NCBI GenBank assembly: GCA_964418745.1
Contig: CAYQMX010000001.1
Coordinates: 248,001-312,000 of the forward strand
Source of the DNA: Scleromatobacter sp964418745
Lineage (GTDB): Bacteria > Pseudomonadota > Gammaproteobacteria > Burkholderiales > Burkholderiaceae_C
Direction of reading: 5' to 3'
Length of the DNA stretch: 64,000 bases
Shown here: in pieces, positions 18,968 to 28,508 of the stretch
How the letters are laid out: each line of letters opens with the position of its first letter
Position numbering within the stretch: the stretch's first letter is position 1
Translations under genes and position numbers: made by a program
The notes under the pieces: generated by a model
The model's database searches: none
What the model saw: only the letters and a program-made list of their open reading frames with translations
Told to the model about the DNA's origin: nothing

Positions 18968-20449
18968 TCAAAGTCCGCCGAACGCGCTGAACTCGCCCAG
19001 GGTGGGCAGGCAGCGCTCGAGGGCGGCCAGGCAGTCGGCGTCGAAGGCCGTGCCCACGCCCTCGTGCAGCGTCTGCAGCGCCCGCGCGGTGGTCAGCGCC
19101 TGGCGGTAGGGGCGGTCGGCGGTCAGGGCGTCGAAGACGTCGGCGATGGTGATGATGCGCGTCTCGAGGCGGATGTGGCGGGCGTCGAGGCCGCGCGGAT
19201 AGCCGGAGCCGTCCAGCCGCTCGTGGTGTGCGCCGGCGACGCGCGCGAGCATGCCGAATGCGCCGATGCGGCCGAGTACCTGCTCGGTGTTGAGCGCGTG
19301 GCGCTGCATCGCGGCCCGTTCCCAGGGATCGAGCGGGCCCGGCTTGTCCAGGATCTGGTTGCTCACGCCCAGCTTGCCCACGTCGTGCAGCAGCGCGGCC
19401 CGGCGCAACCAGCGGCGCTCGGCGGCCGCCAGCCCGAGTTGCCCGGCGACCTGGTCGGCGACGAGGGCCACGCGCGCGCTGTGGCCGGCGGTCCAGGGGC
19501 TCTTGGCGTCGACGATCTGGCCGAAGGCGGCCGCGATGTCGTCGAGGTAGTCTTCGTCCACCGGCTGCGGCTGGCGGGCCGGCTCCAAGTCCAGCACGAC
19601 CTGCTCGAGGTCGTCCGAGGCCAGCTGGCGCCAGAACCCGGGGTCGCGTGCCAGCGTGGCGAACGCATCGGCGATGCGCGGGTCGAACCAGCGGCCGCTG
19701 CGGCGTGCCACCTCCTCGCGCGCGGCCTGCGCGCCCACGCGCGCATGGAACACGTCCACGGCCTGGGCCAGCAGCGCGATGCGGGCGTACAGCGGGATCT
19801 CCTTGCCGCACAGGCCCTGCGGCTGGCCGCTGCCGTCCCAGTGCTCGTCCAGGGCCTGGATGGCCTCGGCCACGTCCTCGCCGAAGTGCAGCTGGCGCGC
19901 CACCTGCGCGCCGCGCGAGCAGCGCGTCTCGGTGAGCTCGCGGTGGATCTCGCCGCCGTTCTGCACGGCGTTGGCGATCGCGCGCAGGCGCGCCGCAGGG
20001 CCCGCCCGGGTGCCGGTGTGGCGGATCACGAAGCGCAGCAGGCTGGGCAGGCTCAGGCCCACCGTCTTGCGCTCGCGCTTGAAGGCCAGGTCGTCGGTGA
20101 GGAACAGCGCGTGCACGCGGGCGGCGTTGCTGCTGCAGCCGGCGTCCTTGAGCAGCGTCGCGAAGTAGAGGTCGCGCATCTCGGGGGCGTTCAGGCCGAT
20201 CGCGCGGCCGACCTGCTGGCCGATCCAGCAGCTGCGCATGCAGTGGCCCGCGGGCTGGCTCGCGGTCATGTCCAGCGCGTGGCTCAGCGAGCCCAGCAGC
20301 TCGCCCAGGCGCGGGCCGTTGGCGGCGGCAGGCAGCGGCGCGCGCGGCGCGGGCGCGGCGGCGCCCTTTCCGCTGGCGGGGCCGGCGGGCGCGCCGTCCG
20401 CGCCGTCGTTGGCGGCTTCGGGGTGCAGGAGATCGAGCTGGGCGTCCAT
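18968..20449 (-). CDS. Tandem HD-GYP-domain protein, first copy degenerate
   Basis: The 493-residue protein has two HD-GYP-like halves. The C-terminal half is complete: LLHDVGKLG (His355-Asp356) and HHERLDGSGYPRG (about residues 408-420). The N-terminal half has LLKDAGC in place of the HD motif and EHWDGSGQPQG in place of GYP, so it probably lacks activity. HD-GYP domains hydrolyse cyclic di-GMP. No membrane segment or receiver domain is present, so it is soluble. It is divergent from a GGDEF-EAL gene at 20603 across about 150 bp, and both act on the same second messenger. Confidence 0.85.
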   Translation of the reverse strand: MDAQLDLLHPEAANDGADGAPAGPASGKGAAAPAPRAPLPAAANGPRLGELLGSLSHALDMTASQPAGHCMRSCWIGQQVGRAIGLNAPEMRDLYFATLLKDAGCSSNAARVHALFLTDDLAFKRERKTVGLSLPSLLRFVIRHTGTRAGPAARLRAIANAVQNGGEIHRELTETRCSRGAQVARQLHFGEDVAEAIQALDEHWDGSGQPQGLCGKEIPLYARIALLAQAVDVFHARVGAQAAREEVARRSGRWFDPRIADAFATLARDPGFWRQLASDDLEQVVLDLEPARQPQPVDEDYLDDIAAAFGQIVDAKSPWTAGHSARVALVADQVAGQLGLAAAERRWLRRAALLHDVGKLGVSNQILDKPGPLDPWERAAMQRHALNTEQVLGRIGAFGMLARVAGAHHERLDGSGYPRGLDARHIRLETRIITIADVFDALTADRPYRQALTTARALQTLHEGVGTAFDADCLAALERCLPTLGEFSAFGGL

Positions 20450-20602
20450 CCGTTGGCTATCGGCGCCGCGAGGGTCCGGCTGAAGCTCGCGAACGTGCGA
20501 AGAGTCGCGCAGTTCCGACGCGACAGTGGCTCAATTTACGCGCCGCAACGGTCGATAAGCTCCTGACGTCCTCCCCGAACTCCTGCCTTGTCCATCGCCC
20601 CC

Positions 20603-22801
20603 ATGGCCTCCGACGATCCGTCGCCCACGCCCAGCCGAATTGCCCGCAGCGCCCCGATCGCGGTGCGGCTGGCGCTCGCGTTCGGCCTGTTGCTGGCGCT
20701 GCTGGCCGGGGTGGTGGCGCTGGCGCTCAAGCAGGCCGAGCTCGTGGGCGAGTCCAGCCGCGGGGTGGCCGAGACCAGCCTGCGCCAGGTGCTGCTGGCG
20801 CGCCAGGCCGAGAAGGCCGCGCAGGCCGGCGCGCAGCACCTGCACACCCTGTTCCTGCTCGACGCGCGGCCCGACCGCGTGCCGGTCTACAAGCTGATCG
20901 ACATCGCATTCGCCGAGCAGAAGGCCACGCTGTCGCAACTGCTGGCCGATGCGCACGCCGTCGAGGACGCCGTCGTCGTCGAGCGCCTGATCGCCACCCG
21001 CGGCCGCTTCGAGGCCGCGTTCCAGCACACCGTCGAGGAGGTCGAGCTGGACCTCGCCGCCGCGCGCCCGATCATGATCAAGGAGACGCTGCCGGCGCTG
21101 CACGACATGCTGGACGCGCTCGACGCGCTGGTGGCCGTGAAGTCCGCGCAGGCCAACGCGACGATCTCCAGCATCCGCATGCAGCAGGCCCGCAGCCGCG
21201 AGTACGTGCTCGAGCTCTCGGGCCTGGCGGTGGTGGCGGCGCTGCTGTGCGCGGTGTGGATCACGCGCTCGATCACGCGCCCGCTCGCCCTCACCGTGGC
21301 CCTGGCGCGCGAGATCGCCGACGGCAAGCTCGACAGCCCGATGCCCGCGGCCGGCCGCGACGAGGTGGGCCGCCTGATCACCGCGCTGGGCGAGATGCGC
21401 GACAGCCTGGCGCAACGCGAGGCCCGCATCGTCGACCTCGCGTTCCGCGACCCGCTCACGGGCCTGGCCAACCGCACCCTGTTCAACGACCGCCTGGACC
21501 AGGCCGTCGGCGTCGCCACGCGCACCGGCCACGCGATGTCGGTGCTGCTGATCGACCTCGATCGCTTCAAGGACGTCAACGACGTACTGGGCCACCCCGT
21601 CGGCGACGAGCTGCTCAACCAGGTGGCCGGCCGGCTGACGCGCGAGCTGCGTCGCACGACCGACACCGTGGCGCGCATCGGCGGCGACGAGTTCGCCGTG
21701 CTGCTGCCCGCGCAGGGCCGCGAGGGCGCCGCGCTGCTGGCGCGCCAGCTGCTGGCCGCGCTCGACACGCCGGTGACCATCGAGGGCCAGACGGTGGACG
21801 TCAGCGGCTCCATCGGCATCGCCACCTTCCCCGAGGACGGCGGCAACACCACCGAGTTGATGGCGCATGCCGACTCGGCGATGTACGTGGCCAAGGAGAC
21901 CAACAGCGGCTACGCCGCCTTCACCCCGAAGATGGCGCGCACCGGCGAGCACGGCCTGAGCCTGCTCTCGGACCTGCGCCGGGCCATCGACGAGAACCAG
22001 TTCTACCTGCAGTACCAGCCCAAGATCTCGCTGGCCGACCGCAGCTGCCTCTCCGCGGAAGTGCTGATCCGCTGGCGTCATCCGACGCGCGGCTTCGTCC
22101 CGCCCGACCAGTTCATCCCGTTCGCCGAACAGACGGGCTGCATCAAGTCGATCACGCGCTGGGTGCTCGCGCGCGGCCTCGCGCAGTTGGCGACCTGGCG
22201 CGCGAGCGGCCTGGAGATGTCGCTCAACATCAACGTGTCCACGCGCGACCTCCTGCAGCAGGACCTGCCGGCCATCGTGCGCGACCAGCTGCTCGCCGAG
22301 GGCGTGGCGGCCCGCTACCTGTGCCTGGAAGTCACCGAGAGCACGATCATGGAGCAGGATCCGACGCACGCCCTGGCTTCCCTGCAGGCGCTGCACGAGA
22401 TGGGCGTGCAGCTGTCGATCGACGACTTCGGCACCGGCTACTCCTCGCTGGCCTACCTCAAGAAGTTGCCGGTGCAGGAGCTCAAGATCGACCGCTCGTT
22501 CGTGATGAACCTCGACCTGGACGACAACGACCTCAACATCGTCCGCTCGACGATCGGCATGGCCCACCACATGGGCCTGAAGGTGGTCGCCGAGGGGGTC
22601 GAGACGGAGTCGGTGGCCGCCAAGCTCAAGTCGCTGGGCTGCGATGGCGCGCAGGGCTACCTGTACAGCCGGCCGCTGGGCGCCGACGACTTCCTGGCCT
22701 GGGCCGTGGCCTCTCAACTCGCCCACCCGCCGCGCCGTCCGGGCGTGCCCGGCGGCCCCGAGACGGCCGACCTGTTCGAGGCGGCCCCCCTGGCCGACTG
22801 A
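20603..22801 (+). CDS. Membrane GGDEF-EAL cyclic-di-GMP enzyme
   Basis: The 732-residue protein has two transmembrane helices (about 24-42 and 203-221) flanking a helical periplasmic sensor, then HAMP (222-275), GGDEF (about 280-445) and EAL (455-710) domains. IGGDEF (359-364) is intact, and RTTD five residues before it is an inhibitory I-site. The EAL domain reads EVL in the signature but keeps the other catalytic positions (NINVS, LEVTES, DDFGTGYSS, LKIDRSF, VVAEGVET). It may make, degrade or switch c-di-GMP. ATG 20603 was chosen over the TTG at 20588. It precedes the hybrid kinase in the same direction. Confidence 0.87.
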   Translation: MASDDPSPTPSRIARSAPIAVRLALAFGLLLALLAGVVALALKQAELVGESSRGVAETSLRQVLLARQAEKAAQAGAQHLHTLFLLDARPDRVPVYKLIDIAFAEQKATLSQLLADAHAVEDAVVVERLIATRGRFEAAFQHTVEEVELDLAAARPIMIKETLPALHDMLDALDALVAVKSAQANATISSIRMQQARSREYVLELSGLAVVAALLCAVWITRSITRPLALTVALAREIADGKLDSPMPAAGRDEVGRLITALGEMRDSLAQREARIVDLAFRDPLTGLANRTLFNDRLDQAVGVATRTGHAMSVLLIDLDRFKDVNDVLGHPVGDELLNQVAGRLTRELRRTTDTVARIGGDEFAVLLPAQGREGAALLARQLLAALDTPVTIEGQTVDVSGSIGIATFPEDGGNTTELMAHADSAMYVAKETNSGYAAFTPKMARTGEHGLSLLSDLRRAIDENQFYLQYQPKISLADRSCLSAEVLIRWRHPTRGFVPPDQFIPFAEQTGCIKSITRWVLARGLAQLATWRASGLEMSLNINVSTRDLLQQDLPAIVRDQLLAEGVAARYLCLEVTESTIMEQDPTHALASLQALHEMGVQLSIDDFGTGYSSLAYLKKLPVQELKIDRSFVMNLDLDDNDLNIVRSTIGMAHHMGLKVVAEGVETESVAAKLKSLGCDGAQGYLYSRPLGADDFLAWAVASQLAHPPRRPGVPGGPETADLFEAAPLAD

Positions 22802-22961
22802 ACGCCCGGGTGCCGGGCGGCCGCTGCGCAGGATGCGGCACCATCGGGGTTTTGGCGGGCAGGTGCTGCACAAATAGGCACATCCGATGGGCGTGGCATT
22901 GACACGCCCCCTGCTCAGCTGCAATCCTGTGCCCTCGATCCGAGGGAAACGAGAACAAACG

Positions 22962-25892
22962 ATGAAGCTGGGCACGTCCGGCGCGCGGCCACCGACCCCC
23001 GCGCCATCGCCCGCGCCTGCGACCGCGCCCGCCCGGGCGTTCGAGGATTCGCTCGCCTTCGCGCGGCCGCGCGAAGACCCGTACGCCGTCCTCGCCGTGC
23101 GGGGCCTGAGTGTCCTGGTGTGGTCCGTCGGCGCCTTGCTGCTGCTGCTGGCGCTGGTCCAGCGCAGCTACGGGTCGCTCGGCCTGCTGGGGTCGTCGCG
23201 CGCGCTGATGGGCGGCTGCCTGTTCGTCGGCGGCGCCCTGGCCTGGACGCTGTCGCGCCGGGGCTGGAACCCGGCCTCGGCCACGGTCTCGCTCTCGCTG
23301 GCCCTGCTGGCGCTGATGCTGCATGCCTTCTATTCGGGGCTGGGCACGCATTCCATCGTGCTCGGCGGCGCCGTGCTGCTGGTGGCGGTGTCGGGCATGC
23401 TGGTCAACATGACCACGGCCGTCGTGCTCGGGCTGGCGAACATGGCCCTGATCGCCGGCCTCGAGCTGGCGGAGAACCGCGGCGTCATCTCGCCGGCCAC
23501 CAGCCTGGCCCAGCTGCACACCGAGTCGCGTGCGCTGTCGTTCGCCATGCTGACGGCGGCCGGGCTGATCACGGCATGGATCGTACGGCGCCAGCTGCTG
23601 GGCACCGTGCTGCGTGCGCACGAGCAGGAGCGCCGCATGAGCCGGCTGCTGCGGCTGGGCAGCGACTTCACCTGGGAGATGGACAACCTCGGCCACCTCA
23701 CCTGGCTGTCGCCGTCGTTCGAGATGCACACGCTGCACACGGTGGCCGAATTCATGCAGCTGGCCAAGCCCGGCGGCCCGACCTTCGTCAAGGATGCCCA
23801 GTGGGAGCTGCTGCTGGCCGACATGCGGGCGCGCCGGCCGTATCGCGATCGCGTGATCCACTTCGTCACCGCCAGCGGCCAGGAACTGTTCGTCAGCGGC
23901 AGCGGCGAGCCGGTGTTCGACGCCACCGGACGCCACCTCGGCTGGTGGGGGGTCAGTCGCAACGCCACCGCCGAAGTGCTGGCGCAGCGCGAGCTGCAGC
24001 GCTCGCAGGCGATGCTGGACCGCCTGTTCCGGCTCAGCCCCGACGCGGTCTGCGTGGTCAGCATGACCGACGGCCGCGTGCTGCTCGCCAACCCGGCATT
24101 CCTGCAGTTCAGCGGCCTCGAGGAGGCGCAGGCCATGGGGCGCAACGGCGTCGAGCTCGGGTTCTGGCGCGATGCCGAGCCGATGCTGGCGCTGGGCCGG
24201 GCGATCGCCAAGCAGGGTTCGGTGCGCGACTTCCGCTCGGTGGCCTGGTCCCGCGACGGCCGGCGCCATTCCGTGCTGATCACGGCCGCGGCGTTCGACT
24301 GGGACGGCGAGCCCGTGGCCGTGATGACCACGCGCGACGTCACCGAGACGGAGCGTGCCAAGCAGGAAGGCGACGCGATCCTCGACAACGCCGTCGTCGG
24401 CGTGTGCCTGGTGCGCGACCACCGGCTGGAGCGCGTCAACCCGCAGCTCGAGCGCATGCTGGGCGTGCCCCCGGGCTCGCTGGTGGGCAAGCCCACCGAG
24501 GTGCTGTTTCCCAGCCACGAGAAGTTCAAGGACTTCGTCGCCGTCTACGAGTCGCCGCAGTCGGCCGGCGACACGATCGACATCGAGCGCCGCTACACGC
24601 GCGGCGACGGCGCCAAGCTGCTGGTGCGCATGCGCGGCCGCGCGGTCGATCCGAAGCGGCGCCAGGAGACCGGCACCATCTGGGTCATCGAGGACATCAC
24701 CGACCGCCGCCGCGCCGAACTCGAGCTGGCCCAGGCCAAGCGCGACGCCGAGGCCGCCAGCCGCGCCAAGAGCAGCTTCCTGGCCACCATGAGCCACGAG
24801 ATCCGCACGCCGCTGAGCGGGGTGCTGGGCCTGGCGCGCCTGCTGCAGGATCCGGCGCTGCCGCCCGAGCGCCGCCGCTCCTACCTGACGCACCTGGTGG
24901 ACGCGGCCGAGGTCCTCAACGGCATCGTCTCGGACGTGCTGGACCTGTCCAAGATCGAGGCCGGCCAGCTGCAGGTCGAGCACATCCCGTTCGACCTGCA
25001 CGCGGTGGTCTGGAGCGCGTTCCGCACCTTCTCGCCGGTCGGCCAGGAGCGCGGCCTGGAGATGAGCTGCCATGTTGCACCCGACACGCCGCGCGAGGTG
25101 CTGGGCGACCCGGTGCGGGTGCGCCAGATCCTGTCGAACTACCTGTCCAACGCGCTCAAGTTCACGCAGGCCGGCCGCATCCACGTGCACCTGTTCCAGC
25201 GCACGCCCGACGTGGCGCGGATCGAGATCAACGACACCGGCATCGGGGTCAGCGCCGAGCTGCGCGCCACGCTGTTCCAGCCCTTCACGCAGGCCGACAG
25301 CTCCACCACGCGGCGCTTCGGCGGCAGCGGCCTGGGCCTGTCGATCTGCCGCGAGCTCGCCGAACTGATGGGGGGCGCCGTGGGCCTGGACAGCGACGGC
25401 CGCACCGGCACCTGCGCCTGGGTCGACCTGCCGCTGGTGGCCGCCAGCGAGGACGACTACACCACCATCGCGAGCCCGCTGGAGGCCGTCCCGAAGCAGC
25501 CGCTGCTGGGCATGCGCGTGCTGCTGGCCGAGGACAACCCGGTCAACCGGCTGATCGTCGGCGCGATGCTGTCGCGGCTGGGCGCGCAGGTGATCGAGGC
25601 CGCCAACGGGGTCGAGGCGATCGCGCATGCCTCGCGCGAGCCCGGCCATGTCCACGCGATCCTGATGGACCTGCACATGCCCGAGATCGACGGCATCGAG
25701 GCCACGCGCCAGCTGCGCGCGCAGCCGTCCACCGCGCACCTGCCCATCATCGCGCTGACCGCCGCTGTACTCGACGCCGAGCGCGCGCAGGCGCATGCCG
25801 TGGGCATGAACGGCTTCGTCTCGAAGCCGGCGGGCGAGGGCGACCTGGTGCGGGCGTTGTGGGCGTTCCTGCCCGGCACCCCCACGCAGTGA
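22962..25892 (+). CDS. Hybrid sensor histidine kinase with PAS-like sensors and receiver domain
   Basis: The 976-residue kinase has about five to six N-terminal membrane helices (about 45-210), a first PAS-like sensor with a PAC-like end (about 230-340), two further PAS domains (about 346-465 and 470-585), HisKA with MSHEIRTPLSG (His612), HATPase (about 715-825, with NDTGIGVS and FGGSGLGLSIC) and a receiver domain (851-965) with phospho-acceptor Asp903 in LMDLHMPEIDG. It would phosphorylate its own receiver, with no Hpt domain visible. ATG 22962 follows a purine-rich GGGAAACGAGAAC. It is 160 bp after the GGDEF-EAL gene, and a shared signalling role is plausible but not shown. Confidence 0.87.
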   Translation: MKLGTSGARPPTPAPSPAPATAPARAFEDSLAFARPREDPYAVLAVRGLSVLVWSVGALLLLLALVQRSYGSLGLLGSSRALMGGCLFVGGALAWTLSRRGWNPASATVSLSLALLALMLHAFYSGLGTHSIVLGGAVLLVAVSGMLVNMTTAVVLGLANMALIAGLELAENRGVISPATSLAQLHTESRALSFAMLTAAGLITAWIVRRQLLGTVLRAHEQERRMSRLLRLGSDFTWEMDNLGHLTWLSPSFEMHTLHTVAEFMQLAKPGGPTFVKDAQWELLLADMRARRPYRDRVIHFVTASGQELFVSGSGEPVFDATGRHLGWWGVSRNATAEVLAQRELQRSQAMLDRLFRLSPDAVCVVSMTDGRVLLANPAFLQFSGLEEAQAMGRNGVELGFWRDAEPMLALGRAIAKQGSVRDFRSVAWSRDGRRHSVLITAAAFDWDGEPVAVMTTRDVTETERAKQEGDAILDNAVVGVCLVRDHRLERVNPQLERMLGVPPGSLVGKPTEVLFPSHEKFKDFVAVYESPQSAGDTIDIERRYTRGDGAKLLVRMRGRAVDPKRRQETGTIWVIEDITDRRRAELELAQAKRDAEAASRAKSSFLATMSHEIRTPLSGVLGLARLLQDPALPPERRRSYLTHLVDAAEVLNGIVSDVLDLSKIEAGQLQVEHIPFDLHAVVWSAFRTFSPVGQERGLEMSCHVAPDTPREVLGDPVRVRQILSNYLSNALKFTQAGRIHVHLFQRTPDVARIEINDTGIGVSAELRATLFQPFTQADSSTTRRFGGSGLGLSICRELAELMGGAVGLDSDGRTGTCAWVDLPLVAASEDDYTTIASPLEAVPKQPLLGMRVLLAEDNPVNRLIVGAMLSRLGAQVIEAANGVEAIAHASREPGHVHAILMDLHMPEIDGIEATRQLRAQPSTAHLPIIALTAAVLDAERAQAHAVGMNGFVSKPAGEGDLVRALWAFLPGTPTQ

Positions 25893-25907
25893 CGGCCGCC
25901 CGACGGT

Positions 25908-27125
25908 TCAGCCGCGCTTGAGCACCCTGGCCACCGCCGGCGCGCGCAGCCGGCCCGCCACGGGCAGGTCGGCGCCCAGCAGCGGGCGCAGGTAGTCGAC
26001 GAACGCGGGCGTGACGTCGTTGCCGGCGGCCGCGATCAGGTTGTCTTCCATCGTGCGCGTCTTGCCGGCCACGGCTTCCAGCGGCTGCAGCACGTAGTCG
26101 ACCGCGTAGTCGCCGCCGCGGCGGATGGCGACGGAGCCGTCGCGGTCGCCCCACATCGCCCACTGCACCGCCTTCTCGCCGACCTCGCGCGCCTCGCGCT
26201 GGTCGACGTCGGAGACGCAGCCGAGGAACGAGCGCTGCAGGTACCCGAAGGTGTCGCCGCGCACGCGCTTGATCTTGAGCTTGCCCTTGATCTCGTCGCA
26301 CAGCAGGTCGGCCAGCGCGCCAGTGCCCGACAGCTGCACGTTGCCGTGGGCGTCGCGCTCGACGCTGGTGGCGAGCTTCTCGGCGATGGTCGCGCCGCTC
26401 TCGTCGTGGATGCCTTCGGACACGGCGATCACGCAGCGGCCGTGCTTGTCGTAGGCGGCCCGGACGTCGGCCAGGAAGCCTTCGATGGAGAACGTGCGCT
26501 CGGGCAGGTAGACCAGGTGCGGGCCGTCGCCGGGAAAGCGGCGCGCCAGCGCGGCGGCGGCGGTGAGGAAGCCGGCGTGGCGGCCCATCACCACGCCCAG
26601 GTAGACCCCGGGCAGCGCGGCGTTGTCGAGGTTGGCGCCGGCGAAGGCCTGGGCGACGAAGCGCGCGGCCGACGGGTAGCCCGGCGTGTGGTCGTTGCCC
26701 ACGAGGTCGTTGTCGATCGTCTTGGGAATGTGCACGCAGCGCAGCGCGTGGCCCGCCTTGCGCGCCTCGTCGGCGACGATGCGCACGGTGTCCGACGAAT
26801 CGTTGCCGCCGATGTAGAAGAAGTAGCCGATGTCGTGCGCCTGCAGCACCGCCAGGATGCGCTGGCAGTACGCGAGGTCGGGCTTGTCGCGCGTGGAACC
26901 GAGGGCCGACGCCGGCGTGCGCGCGACTTCCTCGAGGTTGTGCAGCGTCTCCTGGGTCAGGTCGACCAGCTCCTCGTCGACGATGCCGCGCACGCCGTGC
27001 AGCGCCCCGTAGACGCGCGCCACCTGCGGGAAGCGGCGCGCCTCCAGCACCACGCCCACCAGCGACTGGTTGATGACGGCGGTGGGGCCGCCGCCTTGCG
27101 CGACGAGGATCCTGATCGAACTCAT
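25908..27125 (-). CDS. pfp: 6-phosphofructokinase, pyrophosphate-dependent type
   Basis: The 405-residue enzyme phosphorylates fructose 6-phosphate in glycolysis. It shows LVAQGGGPTAVIN, FFYIGGNDSSDTV, the substrate loop PKTIDNDLVGNDHTPGY and GVVMGRHAGFL. The Asp in GGND and the Lys in PKTIDND are hallmarks of PPi-dependent enzymes, whereas ATP-dependent forms have GG-DG and PGTIDND. This reading is from family knowledge. A PPi enzyme works reversibly. ATG 27125 precedes SSIRILVAQGGG; an ATG three codons upstream is in frame. The patatin gene lies 54 bp upstream on the same strand. Confidence 0.86.
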   Translation of the reverse strand: MSSIRILVAQGGGPTAVINQSLVGVVLEARRFPQVARVYGALHGVRGIVDEELVDLTQETLHNLEEVARTPASALGSTRDKPDLAYCQRILAVLQAHDIGYFFYIGGNDSSDTVRIVADEARKAGHALRCVHIPKTIDNDLVGNDHTPGYPSAARFVAQAFAGANLDNAALPGVYLGVVMGRHAGFLTAAAALARRFPGDGPHLVYLPERTFSIEGFLADVRAAYDKHGRCVIAVSEGIHDESGATIAEKLATSVERDAHGNVQLSGTGALADLLCDEIKGKLKIKRVRGDTFGYLQRSFLGCVSDVDQREAREVGEKAVQWAMWGDRDGSVAIRRGGDYAVDYVLQPLEAVAGKTRTMEDNLIAAAGNDVTPAFVDYLRPLLGADLPVAGRLRAPAVARVLKRG

Positions 27126-27179
27126 GGGCGGCACTCCGGCGATGGCGTTGGCGATGCCGCCGATCTTACGACCGTCGCG

Positions 27180-28394
27180 CTAGTCCTGCGACCGGCGTTG
27201 CCGATGGATGTCGTGGGTGACGAACGGGTCGTCGCCGGACGGGCGCTCCAGCCAGTGCGGGTGTTCCAGCGTGCGGGTGATGTCGGCCAGGCCGCTCTCC
27301 CAGTGGCTGCGCATCGTGACGGCGCCGAACTCGTAGTCCTTGGCCAGGCCGTCCCATTCCTTGTCCTGGTAGATCAGCTGGATCACGCTGACGCTGCGCG
27401 CGGTGGCCTGTTGAGCGGCGGCGCGGCACACCGGGTCCTGGGCGCGCTGTTCGGGCGGGATGCGTTCCAGCAGTTCGCGCAGCAGTCGGCGCTGCTGCTG
27501 TTCCTGGGCTTGCGTGTTGGTGACGGCACGGGTGCGACTCGAGAACTGGATGTCCTTGACCCGCTCCTGCGCGTCGACGACGTTGGTGGGCAGGTTGCCG
27601 CGCGCGCTCCACAGGTCGACCTGGAAGGCGAGCGTGTCGCGCTTCGGGTTGTCGTCCAGCACCTGCGTCAGCGGCGTGTTGGAGACGAGGCCGCCGTCCC
27701 AGTAGTAGCGCACCGGCCGCGGCGCACCGCTCGCGCGCGAGGGCGTCAGCGGGCCCGGATCCTCGATGGCGATCGCCGGGAAGCCCGGCGGCAACGCGCC
27801 CGAGGCCATGATGTGCTCGGCGCGGATGCGCTTGCGCCAGCGCCCGTGCTGGCTGTCGAAGACCTCGAAGTTGCCGGTCTCGACGTTCACCGCGGAGACC
27901 GTCAGGCGGGTGGGGCCGGCGTTGATGCGGTCGAAGTCGACCAGGCGTTCCAGCGTGGCCTTCAGCGGCGCCGTGTCGTAGAAGCTGGCCTTGGCGGCCG
28001 ACGGCGGCGGCAGCCAGTCGGTCGACGGGCGCGGCGTGAAGAAGCCGCGCTGCCCCTCGGTCAGCGCACGCCAGGCGTTCCAGCTGTTCCAGATCTGGCG
28101 ACGCCAGTCGTCCACCGGCTCGACGAGCGCGTCCATGAACGCCATCGCGTCGGGATACGCCGCCGGTCGCGACACCGTGGTCCAGAACTCGCGCAGGCGA
28201 GCCACCCGGTCGCCCGGCGCGTTGCCGGCGATCAGCGCCGCGTTGATCGCGCCGATCGAGATGCCGGCCACCCAGTCGGGCTCGACGCCGGCGGTGGCCA
28301 GGCCCTCCATCACGCCGGCCTGGTAGGCGCCCAGCGCGCCGCCGCCTTGCAGCACGAGGGCGATCGTTTCGAAGGGGGGGCGGGCTAGGGGCAT
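27180..28394 (-). CDS. Patatin-like phospholipase with DUF3734-type C-terminus
   Basis: The 404-residue protein has the patatin oxyanion motif LVLQGGGALGAYQAG, the nucleophile elbow GISIGA (Ser46) and the catalytic Asp in YYWDGGLVSNTPL (near residue 240). The last third, with the ATARSVSVIQLIYQDKEWD stretch, fits DUF3734, which follows patatin in many proteobacteria. The enzyme probably hydrolyses acyl esters in the cytoplasm. No signal peptide is seen. It is divergent from the ligase gene at 28509, and the phosphofructokinase gene follows on the same strand. Confidence 0.85.
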   Translation of the reverse strand: MPLARPPFETIALVLQGGGALGAYQAGVMEGLATAGVEPDWVAGISIGAINAALIAGNAPGDRVARLREFWTTVSRPAAYPDAMAFMDALVEPVDDWRRQIWNSWNAWRALTEGQRGFFTPRPSTDWLPPPSAAKASFYDTAPLKATLERLVDFDRINAGPTRLTVSAVNVETGNFEVFDSQHGRWRKRIRAEHIMASGALPPGFPAIAIEDPGPLTPSRASGAPRPVRYYWDGGLVSNTPLTQVLDDNPKRDTLAFQVDLWSARGNLPTNVVDAQERVKDIQFSSRTRAVTNTQAQEQQQRRLLRELLERIPPEQRAQDPVCRAAAQQATARSVSVIQLIYQDKEWDGLAKDYEFGAVTMRSHWESGLADITRTLEHPHWLERPSGDDPFVTHDIHRQRRSQD

Positions 28395-28508
28395 GGGCGC
28401 TGGTCCGGGTGATCGGGACCCCGCAGCTTATCGGGTTCGTGTTGCGCGGCGTCAAGGGCGGACATTCGTTGCCCGGCGTGCCCGGCGCCGGCCTGCTCTA
28501 ATGTCGAC

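Noticed and set aside
20603..22801. EAL domain judged inactive because the signature reads EVL
   Set aside because: EVL occurs in active phosphodiesterases, and the other catalytic residues are present.
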